Positions 17,397 through 26,309 of a stretch of DNA of 64,000 nucleotides are shown one piece after another. Location of the stretch: positions 1 through 64,000 of the forward strand of contig NZ_JRMQ02000004.1 in the NCBI RefSeq assembly GCF_000762845.2, written 5' to 3'. Within the stretch, counting starts at the first letter, position 1; the number at the start of each line of letters is the position of its first letter. Both the position numbers and the translations under genes were made by a program. The notes beneath the pieces are model-generated. The model saw nothing but the letters and a program-made list of their open reading frames with translations. It ran no database searches and had not been told where the DNA came from. Origin of the DNA: Helicobacter japonicus. Its GTDB lineage: Bacteria > Campylobacterota > Campylobacteria > Campylobacterales > Helicobacteraceae.

Positions 17397-18161
17397 CTAT
17401 ACCTGATAAAGAAAGTCTCTTAAGAGCAATGCCGATAAAACATTATGATTTTGATAGCCTTTTGTCAGTGTTTCAAACATTTTGTTTTTGCCTTGAATGT
17501 AACATACTCCATCTAAAATTGCTACTTTGATAATATTTGGAGTTAAAGGGGTGTTAAGCAAACTCATTGCGTCCTCAAGCTGGGCATTTTGATGTCCGCC
17601 AAAATCACTTAGAAACTTTGCCTCGCCGATAATCATTTTCCCATTAAATCTTGCGATGAAATCCAAGCCTTTTAAGCGAGTGTAGCCCAAAGTTTCCTTT
17701 GCAAATTTTTGCATAGCTGTATCCGAAGCATTTAAAATGGCATTGTCACTAGAGTTTGCAAAATCCTTTAAATCACTAGATTTGATTCCCAAAATGCCAC
17801 TATTTATCCAACGCTTAAAAAGCGGTCCTATTTGGCGATTCGTTTCTTTCGGCTGTGAGAGATTTTCATAAATTTTATTTAATCCCATTTCTTTTAATCT
17901 CCCGCAAATTCTTGCTATCGTTGCAGGATTCCTTTTGATTGCGCTTTTGTCGCGCCTTAGATAGGCGATATAAGAATCCTTGATAGGAAACAAATCAAAA
18001 TCAAGCAAAGATTCTATAATTTTTTCTTGCTCGTCTGCGCTAAAGGCTTTTTCAAACCTATCCTATTTGATAGAATCTATTTCTCTTATGTTGTCTGGAC
18101 TCATAGGATATCCCCTAAAAAGCTGGTCTAAATAGTCCCTTTGATTTAGAAAGTGGTTCAT
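17397..18161 (-). pseudogene. type II restriction endonuclease with in-frame TAG
   Basis: The frame opens at ATG 18161 (ATGA overlap with the DUF262 gene) as MNHFLNQRDYLDQLFRGYP and hits TAG at 18063-18065 (codon 33). It then continues without interruption to 17397. The body has a PD-(D/E)XK core, GLDFIARFNGKMIIGEAKF, typical of type II nucleases. A short internal start (18008) could make an N-truncated form that keeps the core. The methylase partner is destroyed, so loss of the nuclease would be selected, which fits the stop. Confidence 0.7.
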
Positions 18162-20383
18162 TTGATAACTCTATCCTCATCAATTAGCTTTAAAATTCTA
18201 TCAAACTCATTAAAAATATTGTTACCTTTTTCAAGATTGATTAGATATTCTTTATTGTTCACGTAAATCTTGGATTCCATACTATTGCATAAAACTTTCA
18301 TATTATCTAAAGAAAAATGTGGTAATAACTCAAATTTATCTCCAAATTGTTTCTCACCACATTCATACATAGAAACTCTTGATAAATCTCTATCTTTACA
18401 ATAGCAGTAAAATCCGTAATCAAGTAAATCTTTTACATTTGTTGTATTTCTTAAACCGGGTAAAAGTTCAACTTTATCGATATCATCAAAATATCGGATT
18501 CTAGAATATCTTTGAAAAGTCTCTTTTCTCTCATTAAGGAAGTCAAATAGTGCTGGCTCTCCAATTAAAAGTTGCTCCCACCATTCTTTTTGTGATAAAT
18601 CAGTCTTTTTGATAACCTCTTGCATTTTATCAATTAGATTTTTACCCTTACACTCTAGTAAAGTATCTAAAAATTCTTTGAAATAAGGTAATTCTGAATT
18701 ATTTTTATCTCCTTTAAGAATCCAATTTAAGGCTTCCCTATCTCTAAAAATATCAGCAGGGGAATTTCCATAGAACCAATTCGTGCTATAAAAGCTAAAA
18801 TCGCCTATACACAGAAAGGCTCTTTGGAAAAATGTAAGATTATTACTTAAGAATTGTTCCTTATCTAAAATTTGCATTGTTGTAGTGGCATATAATTTGA
18901 ATTTTTCTAAATTTGGAGATTCATAAAGAGATGTAAAGCCATATTGTCCCTTTCTATAATTTTTATTATTTGAATAACTTTTATATACAAATTCTTCGTC
19001 ACTAAAATCAAGGAGGAAATCTACCCAACCTTTCAAAACTTTATGCTCACTTGTTTGGTTGAGTATTTCCTCCCAATTTTCTCCTCCCTCACGACTAGCC
19101 AAAATTAGTTTCGCTTTTCTCACTTCTAAATGATAAATATTAGAATGGAAACTATGTGTAGGATTATCTACTAAAAATTGATAAATATTTTGATGTCCTT
19201 GCGAGAGGTGTTTAAATAATCTAAAAAATTGGGGTATATGCTCTTCTGGTTTATCAAGGCGATGATTTTCAATAAAATGCCTACTCACCATTAAATAATC
19301 ATTCAATGCAGTTTTATCATTCTCTACCTCTCTATTTTCTTTCATAAAAAATAAAATAGAGAAAAAATAGCAAATATCTGAATAACTCAATATTTTATCA
19401 AAAAAAGAGGAATCCTTTATTTTTACAACCTCTTTAATTTCTAAAGTATCAAGTAAAATACACAAGCTTACCACTCTATCAAGCAATTTGATGTTTTCAA
19501 CATTTTGCAAAGGTTCATAAAATTCATTTATGGGTTGGTTGGGATTCTCAATAGCCTCTTTAATATTTTTAGATTCTATTTCTTTATTTTCCAATGCAAA
19601 AAAGAGAGTAGCATAATGGAGAAAATTACACCCTCGTATATCAAATACTTCTGGACTATCAAAAAAATAATCACTCCAATTCGCATCCATACTCTCTAAA
19701 AGCTTTTGATCTCTAGAGATTTTAGAATCTTTTTCAATAAAAGACTTAAGGTTTTCATATTTACTAAGTTGTTTGCCTCTTGCATTCATTTTGATATATA
19801 GCTCTTCACCAAGCTCAAATTTTCCCATATCAAATAAATCAAAGGTGATATTATCTAGGTTTTCTGCAAGTTTTTTAATCTCTCTTTTGTTCTTAACTTC
19901 TTCAAAAATCCAATCAAGCATATTTAACATTGCTTTGATGGTAGGATCATTATTGAGATTTTCTGCTTTCTCAAACTCTCCACCTTTATTTTTGATGGCT
20001 TCGCTTGGTTTTTCATTTATATCAAAGTCCTTTTTTAATAAATTTTTACAAAAATTTGCAGAGCTTCTGCGAGTATTATAAGAAAACTTTGCCAGCAAAT
20101 CTTTTATTTGCTCCAAACAACCCGCTTTTTTATAAAGATAAAAATGCAATAGCCAAAGTGTTGTAATACGTTGTTGCCCATCAATGAGTAAAAATTTATC
20201 GTTTTCTTGATAGCCATAAATAAAATCAATATGCAAGGATTGCCTTTTACCATTTAATACATTAAAGATTGCAGATAAAAACTCATTAGCAATTTTACTT
20301 TGAGACTTCCTGCCCTGTGCATAATCTCTTTGTAATATAGGAACTTCAATTCTATATTTTTTTAGCAATTCTTTGAGATTCAT
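18158..20383 (-). CDS. DUF262 (GmrSD-like) protein, larger partner
   Basis: The 741-residue protein begins with a DUF262 domain (residues 1-230) carrying the ParB-like nucleotide-binding motif LLIDGQQRITT (about 66-76) and an earlier VPILQRDYAQG. In GmrSD and related defence enzymes this motif binds and hydrolyses NTPs and controls a nuclease. The remaining 500 residues are helical and I recognise no nuclease motif in them. The gene overlaps the smaller DUF262 gene upstream and the broken nuclease downstream by ATGA, so three genes are translationally linked. Its role is probably phage defence; the mechanism is unknown. Confidence 0.75.
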   Translation of the reverse strand: MNLKELLKKYRIEVPILQRDYAQGRKSQSKIANEFLSAIFNVLNGKRQSLHIDFIYGYQENDKFLLIDGQQRITTLWLLHFYLYKKAGCLEQIKDLLAKFSYNTRRSSANFCKNLLKKDFDINEKPSEAIKNKGGEFEKAENLNNDPTIKAMLNMLDWIFEEVKNKREIKKLAENLDNITFDLFDMGKFELGEELYIKMNARGKQLSKYENLKSFIEKDSKISRDQKLLESMDANWSDYFFDSPEVFDIRGCNFLHYATLFFALENKEIESKNIKEAIENPNQPINEFYEPLQNVENIKLLDRVVSLCILLDTLEIKEVVKIKDSSFFDKILSYSDICYFFSILFFMKENREVENDKTALNDYLMVSRHFIENHRLDKPEEHIPQFFRLFKHLSQGHQNIYQFLVDNPTHSFHSNIYHLEVRKAKLILASREGGENWEEILNQTSEHKVLKGWVDFLLDFSDEEFVYKSYSNNKNYRKGQYGFTSLYESPNLEKFKLYATTTMQILDKEQFLSNNLTFFQRAFLCIGDFSFYSTNWFYGNSPADIFRDREALNWILKGDKNNSELPYFKEFLDTLLECKGKNLIDKMQEVIKKTDLSQKEWWEQLLIGEPALFDFLNERKETFQRYSRIRYFDDIDKVELLPGLRNTTNVKDLLDYGFYCYCKDRDLSRVSMYECGEKQFGDKFELLPHFSLDNMKVLCNSMESKIYVNNKEYLINLEKGNNIFNEFDRILKLIDEDRVIK

Positions 20384-22065
20384 TTATTCTCCTTTGTGTA
20401 TCTTTTTAAAGACTCTTTAATGGCTGCAAGATAATCCTCTTGGTCTTTTTGTTCAAAAATATCAGGATTACTCTTGTTTTCAGAAAATACTTTTTCAAAC
20501 ACTTTTCTTGTAGCAATGGGAATGAGTTTGTCCTGTTCGCCAAGTTTTTGTATTGCTTTGCGTTTTTGACTAAATATTTGATTACCAATTTGACTATTTG
20601 ACTCTTTATCAAGCAATGTGAGATTTTGGATTGTATGTAAAGTATCATCATTTTTAAAATTGTCATTAATTTTATCAAATAATTCATCGGTAAAATTAGA
20701 TTCTTTGATACTTTGTTTAATTTCTTGCTTAAGCATATCATCATCAATATATAATAAAGTTTCCTCAAGCCATTGAGTAATACTTTCATTGTCTTTGCCT
20801 TTTATAGCCTCTTTGATACTTTTAGAATTTTGAGCGTAAATATGCTCTAAACTCCATTGCTCCAGCACAAAACGATTGAATTTAAAATATTCATTAGAAC
20901 TTTCCTCACGAATAAGATATTCCAAATTAAAAAGTAAGAGAATCTCTTTTATTTTTGCATCATCTTTTTTATACCGTAGTTGCTCTATATTTTCAATCTT
21001 TGAAATTTTATTTTGAATTTTTGCCAAAAGCTTTTGCGAAAACGATTCTTTGTTGGTATCATTTTTCCATTCTTTATAGAGGGAATAAATATTTTCTCCA
21101 CTTAAAATCAAAAATCCAAGATAGTGAAAAATTTCTCTATCTATTTTATCATTTCCTTTTCCGCTTGCAAAGCCAGAGAGTGTATTGATTGCATTCTCTA
21201 ATTCACTCCATTGATTATTGAGTGTTCCATCTTTATAATATTTGTAAAAATACTCAAACAAATAATGTTTTTTATTTGAGGGAGGAACAAGTGATTTTAA
21301 ATATGCCTCAATTCGTTGAATATCATCTTTTAGGATTTTATTTTCTATATCTTCTTTCTCATTGATTTTATTCAATACGCAATACCTAAAATCCCTATTT
21401 TCTCTTGCTTCAATTTCGCTTCGATACCAAAGTTCTGCCCTATCTTTTAAATCATCAGAATCTAATTCATCATTTTTGCTTAAAAATAAAGCTTTAATAT
21501 TCTCTGCTTCCACTAAAGGGATTTTTCCAATATTCAGGCGAATAAAAACTTCATTTTCATTTTCTTTAGGGGCTATTTCATACCAAAGGATTTTACATTT
21601 ATTGAGCAATATCTTTAAGAATTTATCTTTATTAATGTTTTTATTATTAAAGAAATCTTGTATAACTTCATAAGCTTTATGAAAATGGTAAAAATCTATA
21701 TTCTCAACTTCTTTTTGCGTTTTGTCTTGAATATTTTGCAAAAACTTAGTGCTATTAAGGCGAGTTTCATAGGAAATATTAAAGAAATCTTTATTTTCAA
21801 GGAATTTTATGATTAAAAATATTGTCGTAAGTCTTTGTTGCCCATCAATGATTCTATATTTTTCTTTATTATTTTTCACAACCACAGGTTGTAGGCAATA
21901 AAAATCAGATTGATTCTGCATTTGTGCAAAATCCCAAATATCTTGCAATAAAGCTTGAATCTCCCTCTCACCCCAGCGATAGCTTCTTTGATAACTTGGG
22001 ACAATAAAATTTTTACCCCCCAAATCTGCAATAGCTCTTAAAGACTGATATTGTTGCTCACTCAT
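20380..22065 (-). CDS. DUF262 + DUF1524 (GmrSD-like) protein
   Basis: Translation most likely starts at 22065 (MSEQQYQSLRAIAD), six bases after AAAGGA, giving 562 residues. An earlier frame extension is not supported. The DUF262 domain (1-220) contains FIVPSYQRSYRWGEREI and RIIDGQQRLTT (about 71-81). The C-terminal third has WSLEHIYAQN (about 404-413), the DUF1524 HNH-nuclease signature, and a later NLTLLDKESNSQIGN. That is the full GmrSD-type domain set: NTP sensor plus His-Asn nuclease, as in type IV restriction of modified phage DNA. It is first in a three-gene operon. Confidence 0.82.
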   Translation of the reverse strand: MSEQQYQSLRAIADLGGKNFIVPSYQRSYRWGEREIQALLQDIWDFAQMQNQSDFYCLQPVVVKNNKEKYRIIDGQQRLTTIFLIIKFLENKDFFNISYETRLNSTKFLQNIQDKTQKEVENIDFYHFHKAYEVIQDFFNNKNINKDKFLKILLNKCKILWYEIAPKENENEVFIRLNIGKIPLVEAENIKALFLSKNDELDSDDLKDRAELWYRSEIEARENRDFRYCVLNKINEKEDIENKILKDDIQRIEAYLKSLVPPSNKKHYLFEYFYKYYKDGTLNNQWSELENAINTLSGFASGKGNDKIDREIFHYLGFLILSGENIYSLYKEWKNDTNKESFSQKLLAKIQNKISKIENIEQLRYKKDDAKIKEILLLFNLEYLIREESSNEYFKFNRFVLEQWSLEHIYAQNSKSIKEAIKGKDNESITQWLEETLLYIDDDMLKQEIKQSIKESNFTDELFDKINDNFKNDDTLHTIQNLTLLDKESNSQIGNQIFSQKRKAIQKLGEQDKLIPIATRKVFEKVFSENKSNPDIFEQKDQEDYLAAIKESLKRYTKENK

Positions 22066-22114
22066 TTCCATTCCTTTATCTAATTTTATAACAAAATTAT
22101 AATATATCCATACT

Positions 22115-22220
22115 CCACTCACTCCCACTCAATCTTGCCCGGAGGTTTGCTTGTGTTTGTCTGCACCACGCAGGTTTTTGTCCTCTACTTCGTTGATGAT
22201 TCTATTGTTTGCAAATTCTA
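22115..22220 (-). repeat. degenerate third copy of the guaA 3' end
   Basis: About 105 bp align with the last codons of guaA. NRIINEVE is kept in frame, there is a one-base insertion near AACCTGCG, and the tail retains AAGATTGAGTGGGAGTGA. It overlaps the end of the methyltransferase gene. It is more diverged than the copy at 24005-24307, so it probably records an older insertion. Confidence 0.85.
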
Positions 22221-23382
22221 AAAAACTAGAATCTAGCACTGCATTTTCTAAGCTTCGTTGTGAAAACAAAAATCGCCCATCGCACACAAATCCAAGTTCC
22301 TCCCAATCCACATTATTAAGTCTCTCACATAATATCCCCAATCTTATAGAATCCACCTTAAATTTTGGAAAAACTGCTAAAACAGAACCATCATAAACAT
22401 TGCAAGGATGTAAGAAAAAAGGCTTTTTGTTTCGTGTTTTAGTATTAACATAGATTCTAGGATTCTCACTTTTATAATAGTCTCTACCCCATTCCCACCA
22501 ATTTAATTCATTAAATTTTTTAATCCTCCTCCTCAAGAGCTGTTCTTTAAAATTTTGCAAATATGCACAATCTTTGCCATAAATTCCATAAATCATTTTT
22601 CTCGTTTTGCCACTTTTAGCACTTTGTGAGCAAACAAAATCCATATTACCCCATTTTTCATTCGCAAAGATAGAATCTGCTCCACTCACTGCTCCAACTT
22701 TGACAAAAAATAAATCTTTAAAAGGAATCGTGTAGGCTTTTTTAGTAAAAAGTAGCTGTCCATTGATACAAGAAAACTCTCTTAAACACTGCGTCTTACG
22801 CGTAAAATTATCCTTTTCAAACCTCCAAATCGCACAATTTGGCTGGGCTTTATCAAAAATCTTTTTATCGCCCAAATCAATAAAATGCGTGATGCTGCCT
22901 TGATAAAACAAAAACTCGTTTAAACTCACGCTTGAGGTTGATTTTAAAAAATCTCTTGGGGTAATAAAAATCAACTCTCCTCCCTCTTTCAAGTGCAAAA
23001 TACACTTATAAATGAAAAAAAGATAGAGATTTGAGCGAGAATCAAAAAGCTTGGAATAAGGCTTAAGAAGAGTTTTTGTAGATACAGCAATGTCTTGATA
23101 GCGCACATAGGGTGGATTCCCAATAATGCAATCAAATTTTTCGTTTGTAGAATAAGCAAAAAAATCTTCTTGCAAAATCGCCTTATCACAAACTACACTA
23201 GAATCTATTTCAATGCCTACTTTATTTTTAGGTAGATTTTGAAAAAATGCTCCATTGCCACAACTTGGTTCTAGGAATCTAGGATTAGAAAGCTTCTTTG
23301 TGCTTTGAATAAGGGCTAACATATCGCTTACAATATGTGGTGGGGTAAAAACCTGTCCAAGATTTACTACATTAAGATTCAT
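22129..23382 (-). CDS. type II adenine-N6 DNA methyltransferase (cassette 1)
   Basis: This gamma-type methyltransferase of about 417 residues is counted from MNLNVVNLGQVFTPP (ATG 23382). The longer frame to 23412 lacks a better start. SAM motif I is FLEPSCGNGAFFQNLP and motif IV is CIIGNPPYVRYQD. A C-terminal target-recognition region follows. The last 30 or so residues (from [14 protein letters not shown] on) are not methylase-like: they are read from a degenerate guaA 3' end, first in the guaA frame and then shifted. It overlaps the nuclease gene upstream by 11 bp and protects DNA against it. Confidence 0.85.
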   Translation of the reverse strand: MNLNVVNLGQVFTPPHIVSDMLALIQSTKKLSNPRFLEPSCGNGAFFQNLPKNKVGIEIDSSVVCDKAILQEDFFAYSTNEKFDCIIGNPPYVRYQDIAVSTKTLLKPYSKLFDSRSNLYLFFIYKCILHLKEGGELIFITPRDFLKSTSSVSLNEFLFYQGSITHFIDLGDKKIFDKAQPNCAIWRFEKDNFTRKTQCLREFSCINGQLLFTKKAYTIPFKDLFFVKVGAVSGADSIFANEKWGNMDFVCSQSAKSGKTRKMIYGIYGKDCAYLQNFKEQLLRRRIKKFNELNWWEWGRDYYKSENPRIYVNTKTRNKKPFFLHPCNVYDGSVLAVFPKFKVDSIRLGILCERLNNVDWEELGFVCDGRFLFSQRSLENAVLDSSFLEFANNRIINEVEDKNLRGADKHKQTSGQD

Positions 23383-24001
23383 AAAAATATGTCCTAAAAT
23401 GCAAATAAGCATCAGCCCGAAGCTTTAAAGATTCCTCAAAAGTTCCAAGTAAAAAGGCTTTTGCACTTCCAAAATCTCTATTAATAAGTTGGCGATTATT
23501 ATCCCACTTAGCTTGAAAGGGGAGATTATTACCATTTGGCAAAATAGATTCTAAACTTTTTAACGAAGTAACAAACACATCACTAGGGTTATCTTTATTT
23601 ATAATTAAAAAATAATAATCTTTACTATTTGGTTCTAGATTCTCACTTAAAGTTTTAAAATATATTTCCCAGCTTACACCATTATTAAAAGGCGGAATTT
23701 TACCTGTTAAAGCATAATAAATTCCAAGTTTGCAATTAAGATTATCAGTTGTTTTTGTCGTGCTAACTTTAATATTTACAGGATAAAATACATTATTTTC
23801 ATAAAAGCTAAAATCCACCCAGTCACGCATATTTGGGTGATTTATTGTAAATTTTGATTCTAAAAGTCTAAAGATTTCATCTTCATTAAAAGCTGAATTT
23901 ATCCGCCCATCACGACTTTGATTACTTAGTTGTAAATTTCGTTTTTTAAGAAAATCTACAATGTCATTTAATAGATTGGGTAATGTAGTTTTTTCACTCA
24001 C
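23372..24001 (-). CDS. type II restriction endonuclease (cassette 1)
   Basis: The 209-residue protein starts at GTG 24001, with the SD (GGAG) lying inside the preceding guaA-copy tail. A candidate PD-(D/E)XK core is DEIFRLLESKF (Glu42) plus WVDFSFYENNVFYPVNIKVS (Asp63, Asn76-x-Lys78). The methyltransferase gene overlaps its 3' end. The family was not recognised by name. The assignment rests on the core and on the tight R-M pairing. Its specificity is unknown. Confidence 0.65.
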   Translation of the reverse strand: MSEKTTLPNLLNDIVDFLKKRNLQLSNQSRDGRINSAFNEDEIFRLLESKFTINHPNMRDWVDFSFYENNVFYPVNIKVSTTKTTDNLNCKLGIYYALTGKIPPFNNGVSWEIYFKTLSENLEPNSKDYYFLIINKDNPSDVFVTSLKSLESILPNGNNLPFQAKWDNNRQLINRDFGSAKAFLLGTFEESLKLRADAYLHFRTYFYES

Positions 24002-24004
24002 TTC

Positions 24005-24307
24005 CTACTCCCACTCAATCGTGCCCGGGGGTTTAGAAGTTATATCATACACTACGCGGTTAATGCCCTCTACTTCGTTGATAATGCGATTACTCACAGA
24101 TTCTAAAAAATCGTGGGGCAAATGCGCAAAAGTCGCTGTCATTCCATCAATTGCTTCCACCGCACGCACACAAATTGTATTATCATAAGTGCGATTATCA
24201 CCCATTACGCCCACACTTCGCACATTGAGCAGCACACAAAATGCTTGCCATACTTTATTATAATAGCCTTGCTTGTGTAGTTCATTTATAAAAATAGAAT
24301 AACTCAT
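24005..24307 (-). pseudogene. guaA 3'-end copy (100 codons), nearly identical
   Basis: One hundred codons reproduce the C-terminal dimerisation region of GuaA. The homologous part starts at [13 protein letters not shown]. Apart from two Asp-to-Asn changes it matches the GuaA end through PPGTIEWE. The homology begins abruptly after ATAGAAT. An ATG overlaps the stop of the upstream nuclease gene (ATGA), so a free GuaA C-terminal fragment could be translated by coupling. The stop is TAG. Most simply it is the displaced original guaA end left by insertion of cassette 2. Confidence 0.9.
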
Positions 24308-25386
24308 TTGATATTACCTAACAAATTTAACTCTAATTTATAATATAAATCTATATCAGAAACAAGCAGATTTATAGAATAGTCATCGAGAGATTTAAGC
24401 CATTGCACTAGTTCATTGATTGTAATAATCTCTTCAATAGCCATTCTATATCTTTCCTCTACAACTCTCATACCTTGTGATTTATATAAAATATAATTAT
24501 TGAAATCTTGCCAAACCTTAAGTTTATCATCTGTAGTTTTTATCACAAAGGTAATGGGGAAATGTAAAACTTTATCTATATCTAAAAGATACTTATCATA
24601 ATCATTTACTTCGCTAACTTGAAAGAATCTTCCCAAAGGACGCATTACAAAATCTATGCCACCGTCATTTGCATTTGTCCGCCCTGTCTTATAAAGTTCC
24701 AAATACATCTCTTTAATATCATAGGGCGTACTACCAATATAAATTTTTTGATTTTTGTAATGATTCTTTAAAATTGCATAAGCGACAATTTCAAAAATTC
24801 TTGCTTCACAATCCCCTAACAAAAGATCTTTAATGCTCTCTCTTTTGTAATCAATATCTGTGCTACAAACAATAACACCCAAATGATTAATTAAAAACGA
24901 ATCCTTTTCTTGAAGTAATCTTATATATTCTTCAATAATTTCTAAAGCAATTTGTGCAATATCAATATTGCCCACATACAAATATTGAATATGCAAAAGA
25001 TATTTTCCATTATTAACAATAATCAAATCATTGCCATTCTCACCAACAATCTTATTTTTAAATTCTCCATTTACTCTTGAATTTAAGGCGTGATTTTGTA
25101 ATTTTTCTCCTCCATATAAAGAACGATAAAGGCTAAAAAGCTTGGTATATTCATAACCATCAAAGCTTTTGTATTTTTCCTTTTGATTGAAAAAATCCTG
25201 CACATAGAAATATAAAATTGCATAGACTGCGTAGAGATTAGCTAAATTTCTTCTTGCTTTTGTGTTGCTATAAATTGCAGAATTCTTTAAATCAATATAA
25301 CGCAATAATGGACTTTGTTGAAAAATATTTACTGAATCATTTGAAGTAAAATATTTTTCTAAAACTTCCCTAATAAAATCTTTCAT
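24304..25386 (-). CDS. type II restriction endonuclease (cassette 2)
   Basis: The 360-residue protein overlaps the methyltransferase gene upstream by 4 bp (ATGA). The likely catalytic core is in the second half: Glu195/Glu199 ([15 protein letters not shown]), Asp245 in NDGGIDFVM and the QxxE strand RFFQVSEV (256-259), a PD-(D/E)XK variant. The N-terminal half ([20 protein letters not shown]) is helical, probably recognition. No family name is claimed. The pairing with an adenine methyltransferase supports a restriction role. Confidence 0.65.
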   Translation of the reverse strand: MKDFIREVLEKYFTSNDSVNIFQQSPLLRYIDLKNSAIYSNTKARRNLANLYAVYAILYFYVQDFFNQKEKYKSFDGYEYTKLFSLYRSLYGGEKLQNHALNSRVNGEFKNKIVGENGNDLIIVNNGKYLLHIQYLYVGNIDIAQIALEIIEEYIRLLQEKDSFLINHLGVIVCSTDIDYKRESIKDLLLGDCEARIFEIVAYAILKNHYKNQKIYIGSTPYDIKEMYLELYKTGRTNANDGGIDFVMRPLGRFFQVSEVNDYDKYLLDIDKVLHFPITFVIKTTDDKLKVWQDFNNYILYKSQGMRVVEERYRMAIEEIITINELVQWLKSLDDYSINLLVSDIDLYYKLELNLLGNIK

Positions 25387-26306
25387 ACAACATTCTCCTT
25401 AAATAGATTTTGAATACTCAATAAATGGTCTTTTTTAGATTTATTGGAAGTTTTGCGAATTTTAATTTTTGTCAATTTTTCACCATTATAGGTATCAGTA
25501 ATTTTACATCTCCTAAGTCCAATCTTGAAAAATTCTTCATTATTATCTATGCCTATGGTTTTACGTCCTAAATCTAAAGCAACTTTGCAAGCTGTAAAGC
25601 TCCCTGCAAAAGGATCAAAAACAATATCGCCTCTATTGCTTGAAGTAAGAATAATACGTTCTAGTAAAGATTCTGGCTTTTGTGTGGGGTGATTCTCGTA
25701 TTCTGCCATTTTAAAGCGTACTCGGTTAAAATGCCACACATTACTTGGAATCTTTTCACTACTATAAGGCTGTGGGGGTGTTTTTCGATAATCTATCAAG
25801 CCTCGTTTTGCTCCTGTTTTTGCCTCTATTAGAATATCATCTGCATTGAAAATATAAGATGAATTTTTAGAATGCGTTATCATTAAAATTGGCTCATAAC
25901 TTGAACCAAATTTATTCTTTGGTTGAACCCCTGAAGAATCATAGCTCCAAATAATACGATTAATCACAAAATATTTTTCACTCACATAGCAATCAAGAAA
26001 AGGCATATATTGCGTTGAAGACATAAAATACATTGTGCCATTTGGTTTTAAAATTCGCATACATTCATCAATCCAAATCTTGCACCACTCTAAATATTTT
26101 TGGGCATTTTCCCAAGTGTCTTTTGAAACTCCAAAATCTTTGCCAATCCCATAAGGTGGGTCAGCAAAAATTAAATCAATGCTTTGCGATTCTATGCTAC
26201 TTAAAATTCCCAAACTATCACCAAGAAACAATAATCCATTATGATTATTATGATAAGTAACCAAACTAGGTAGTTTGTGCATTTGCAAAATACTTTCAAT
26301 TTTCAT
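25383..26306 (-). CDS. type II adenine-specific DNA methyltransferase (cassette 2)
   Basis: The 307-residue beta-class enzyme has motif IV first (LIFADPPYGIGKDFG, about residues 46-60), a recognition region, then motif X/I (GDIVFDPFAGSFTACKVA, about 230-247) near the C-terminus. That is the DPPY/FxGxG order of HinfI- and CcrM-type adenine methylases. The ATG is 3 bp after the guaA stop and its SD (GGGAGTGAGGG) is made by the guaA tail itself, so the gene is translated from guaA mRNA. The nuclease gene follows with overlap. Confidence 0.9.
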   Translation of the reverse strand: MKIESILQMHKLPSLVTYHNNHNGLLFLGDSLGILSSIESQSIDLIFADPPYGIGKDFGVSKDTWENAQKYLEWCKIWIDECMRILKPNGTMYFMSSTQYMPFLDCYVSEKYFVINRIIWSYDSSGVQPKNKFGSSYEPILMITHSKNSSYIFNADDILIEAKTGAKRGLIDYRKTPPQPYSSEKIPSNVWHFNRVRFKMAEYENHPTQKPESLLERIILTSSNRGDIVFDPFAGSFTACKVALDLGRKTIGIDNNEEFFKIGLRRCKITDTYNGEKLTKIKIRKTSNKSKKDHLLSIQNLFKENVV

Positions 26307-26309
26307 CCC

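Noticed and set aside
20406..20789. 127-codon minus-strand frame inside the DUF262 gene
   Set aside because: It is a +1 shadow (KML-rich translation) of the real frame and matches no family.
25383..26306. Naming cassette 2 as the H. pylori GANTC (HpyAIV-like) system
   Set aside because: The methylase class fits, but the recognition region could not be matched from memory with any certainty, so no specificity is claimed.
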